Positions 6,264 to 6,662 of a stretch of DNA of 6,662 bases are shown in pieces. The notes below the pieces were generated by a model that saw nothing but the letters and a program-made list of their open reading frames with translations, did not search any database and had not been told where the DNA came from. Numbering within the stretch: the first letter of the stretch is position 1; each line of letters starts with the position of its first letter. The DNA is from Terriglobia bacterium. GTDB taxonomy: Bacteria > Acidobacteriota > Terriglobia > UBA7540. Made by a program: the position numbers and the translations under genes. The stretch lies in the NCBI GenBank assembly GCA_030036915.1, contig JASHSC010000173.1, positions 1 to 6,662 on the forward strand, written 5' to 3'.

Positions 6264-6644
6264 ATGTCGCTGCGCAAATCACCCACTCTTACGCCGGCGT
6301 TGCTCGAAGCCTGCCGGCGCAATGCCCGGAAATCCCGGGGGCCGCGCACGCCGGAGGGCAAAGCCAATGTGCGGTTTAACGCCCTTAAGCATAAAGGGCG
6401 CTCGGAAATCTTCCGCTGGTTTTATGAGGCAGTACATTACGCTCCGCCCGGTCAAATGGGAATGACGGCTCGCGCCCTGCTCACTCCGGACATGGCCCGG
6501 CTGGACGCATTCCGCAATTTGGCCCAAGTAGCGACGGAATGCGAGCTTCCCGAGAAGGAGCGGCTGAAGCTTTATCTTTCGAAAATCCGGTCAGCGGCCC
6601 GACGGAGGACAATTTTTTTACGAACAATCCAGGAATCTTACTGA
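6264..6644 (+). CDS. hypothetical protein with GPRTPEGKA motif
   Basis: A 126-aa basic protein of unknown function. The N-terminal segment NARKSRGPRTPEGKANVRFNALKH (20-43) matches a motif I know from many uncharacterised proteins of Acidobacteriota, Planctomycetes and others, usually of the form STGPRTPEGKAxxxxNAxxHG. Here the final part is HKG rather than HG. The rest is helix-prone and rich in Arg, Lys and Leu, with no signal peptide or membrane segment. The start is ATG 6264, with GGAG at 6256-6259 (spacing short, 4 nt) and a strong promoter upstream. Near the end, a run of seven T (6613-6619) covers codons 117-119. Shifting the frame by one there opens a reading frame that continues to the window edge, so the C-terminus may be altered by a frameshift. 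No function can be assigned. Confidence 0.7.
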   Translation: MSLRKSPTLTPALLEACRRNARKSRGPRTPEGKANVRFNALKHKGRSEIFRWFYEAVHYAPPGQMGMTARALLTPDMARLDAFRNLAQVATECELPEKERLKLYLSKIRSAARRRTIFLRTIQESY

Positions 6645-6662
6645 AAACAAAGGATCGGAAAA

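Overview
The window looks like an ordinary chromosomal segment of a moderately GC-rich, free-living bacterium. The best guess is an Acidobacteriota-like soil lineage. That guess rests on the PilZ/zinc-ribbon protein, the 'GPRTPEGKA' hypothetical protein and the many intergenic palindromic repeats. It is an inference from style, not a phylogenetic result.

Layout, left to right. An initiator tRNA-fMet gene (minus strand, 3-79) has a good sigma70-type promoter directly in front of it. Divergent from it is a gene for a protein with two PilZ domains flanking a four-cysteine zinc-ribbon-like core (210-1013). The next ~300 bases hold no gene: there is a hairpin right after the PilZ stop codon and a 77-bp multi-hairpin palindrome (1113-1189). 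Then come smpB (1322-1804, trans-translation factor) and pepA (1839-3323, M17 leucyl aminopeptidase), 34 bp apart on the same strand and probably one transcript. They converge on argS (3379-5382, minus strand, arginyl-tRNA synthetase). The 55-bp gap between the two stop codons is almost exactly one 53-bp cruciform repeat.

Upstream of argS lies a 225-bp element (5428-5652) with 18-bp terminal inverted repeats and four copies of a CACAGAG...CGGAG unit, two in each orientation; it resembles a non-autonomous MITE-like element. It sits between argS and a perfect extended -10 box (TGCTATAAT, minus strand, 5706-5714), so the argS mRNA may carry the element in a long leader. Next is a 52-bp two-armed cruciform whose loops are complementary (5749-5800), then about 400 bases with no gene I can identify. 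Last is a small hypothetical gene (6264-6644) behind a near-consensus promoter.

The recognisable genes share a translation theme: initiator tRNA, ribosome rescue (SmpB), peptide recycling (PepA) and tRNA charging (ArgS). I saw no defence system, CRISPR array, prophage or metabolic cluster. The interesting material is the set of intergenic palindromic elements and the PilZ-zinc ribbon-PilZ protein.
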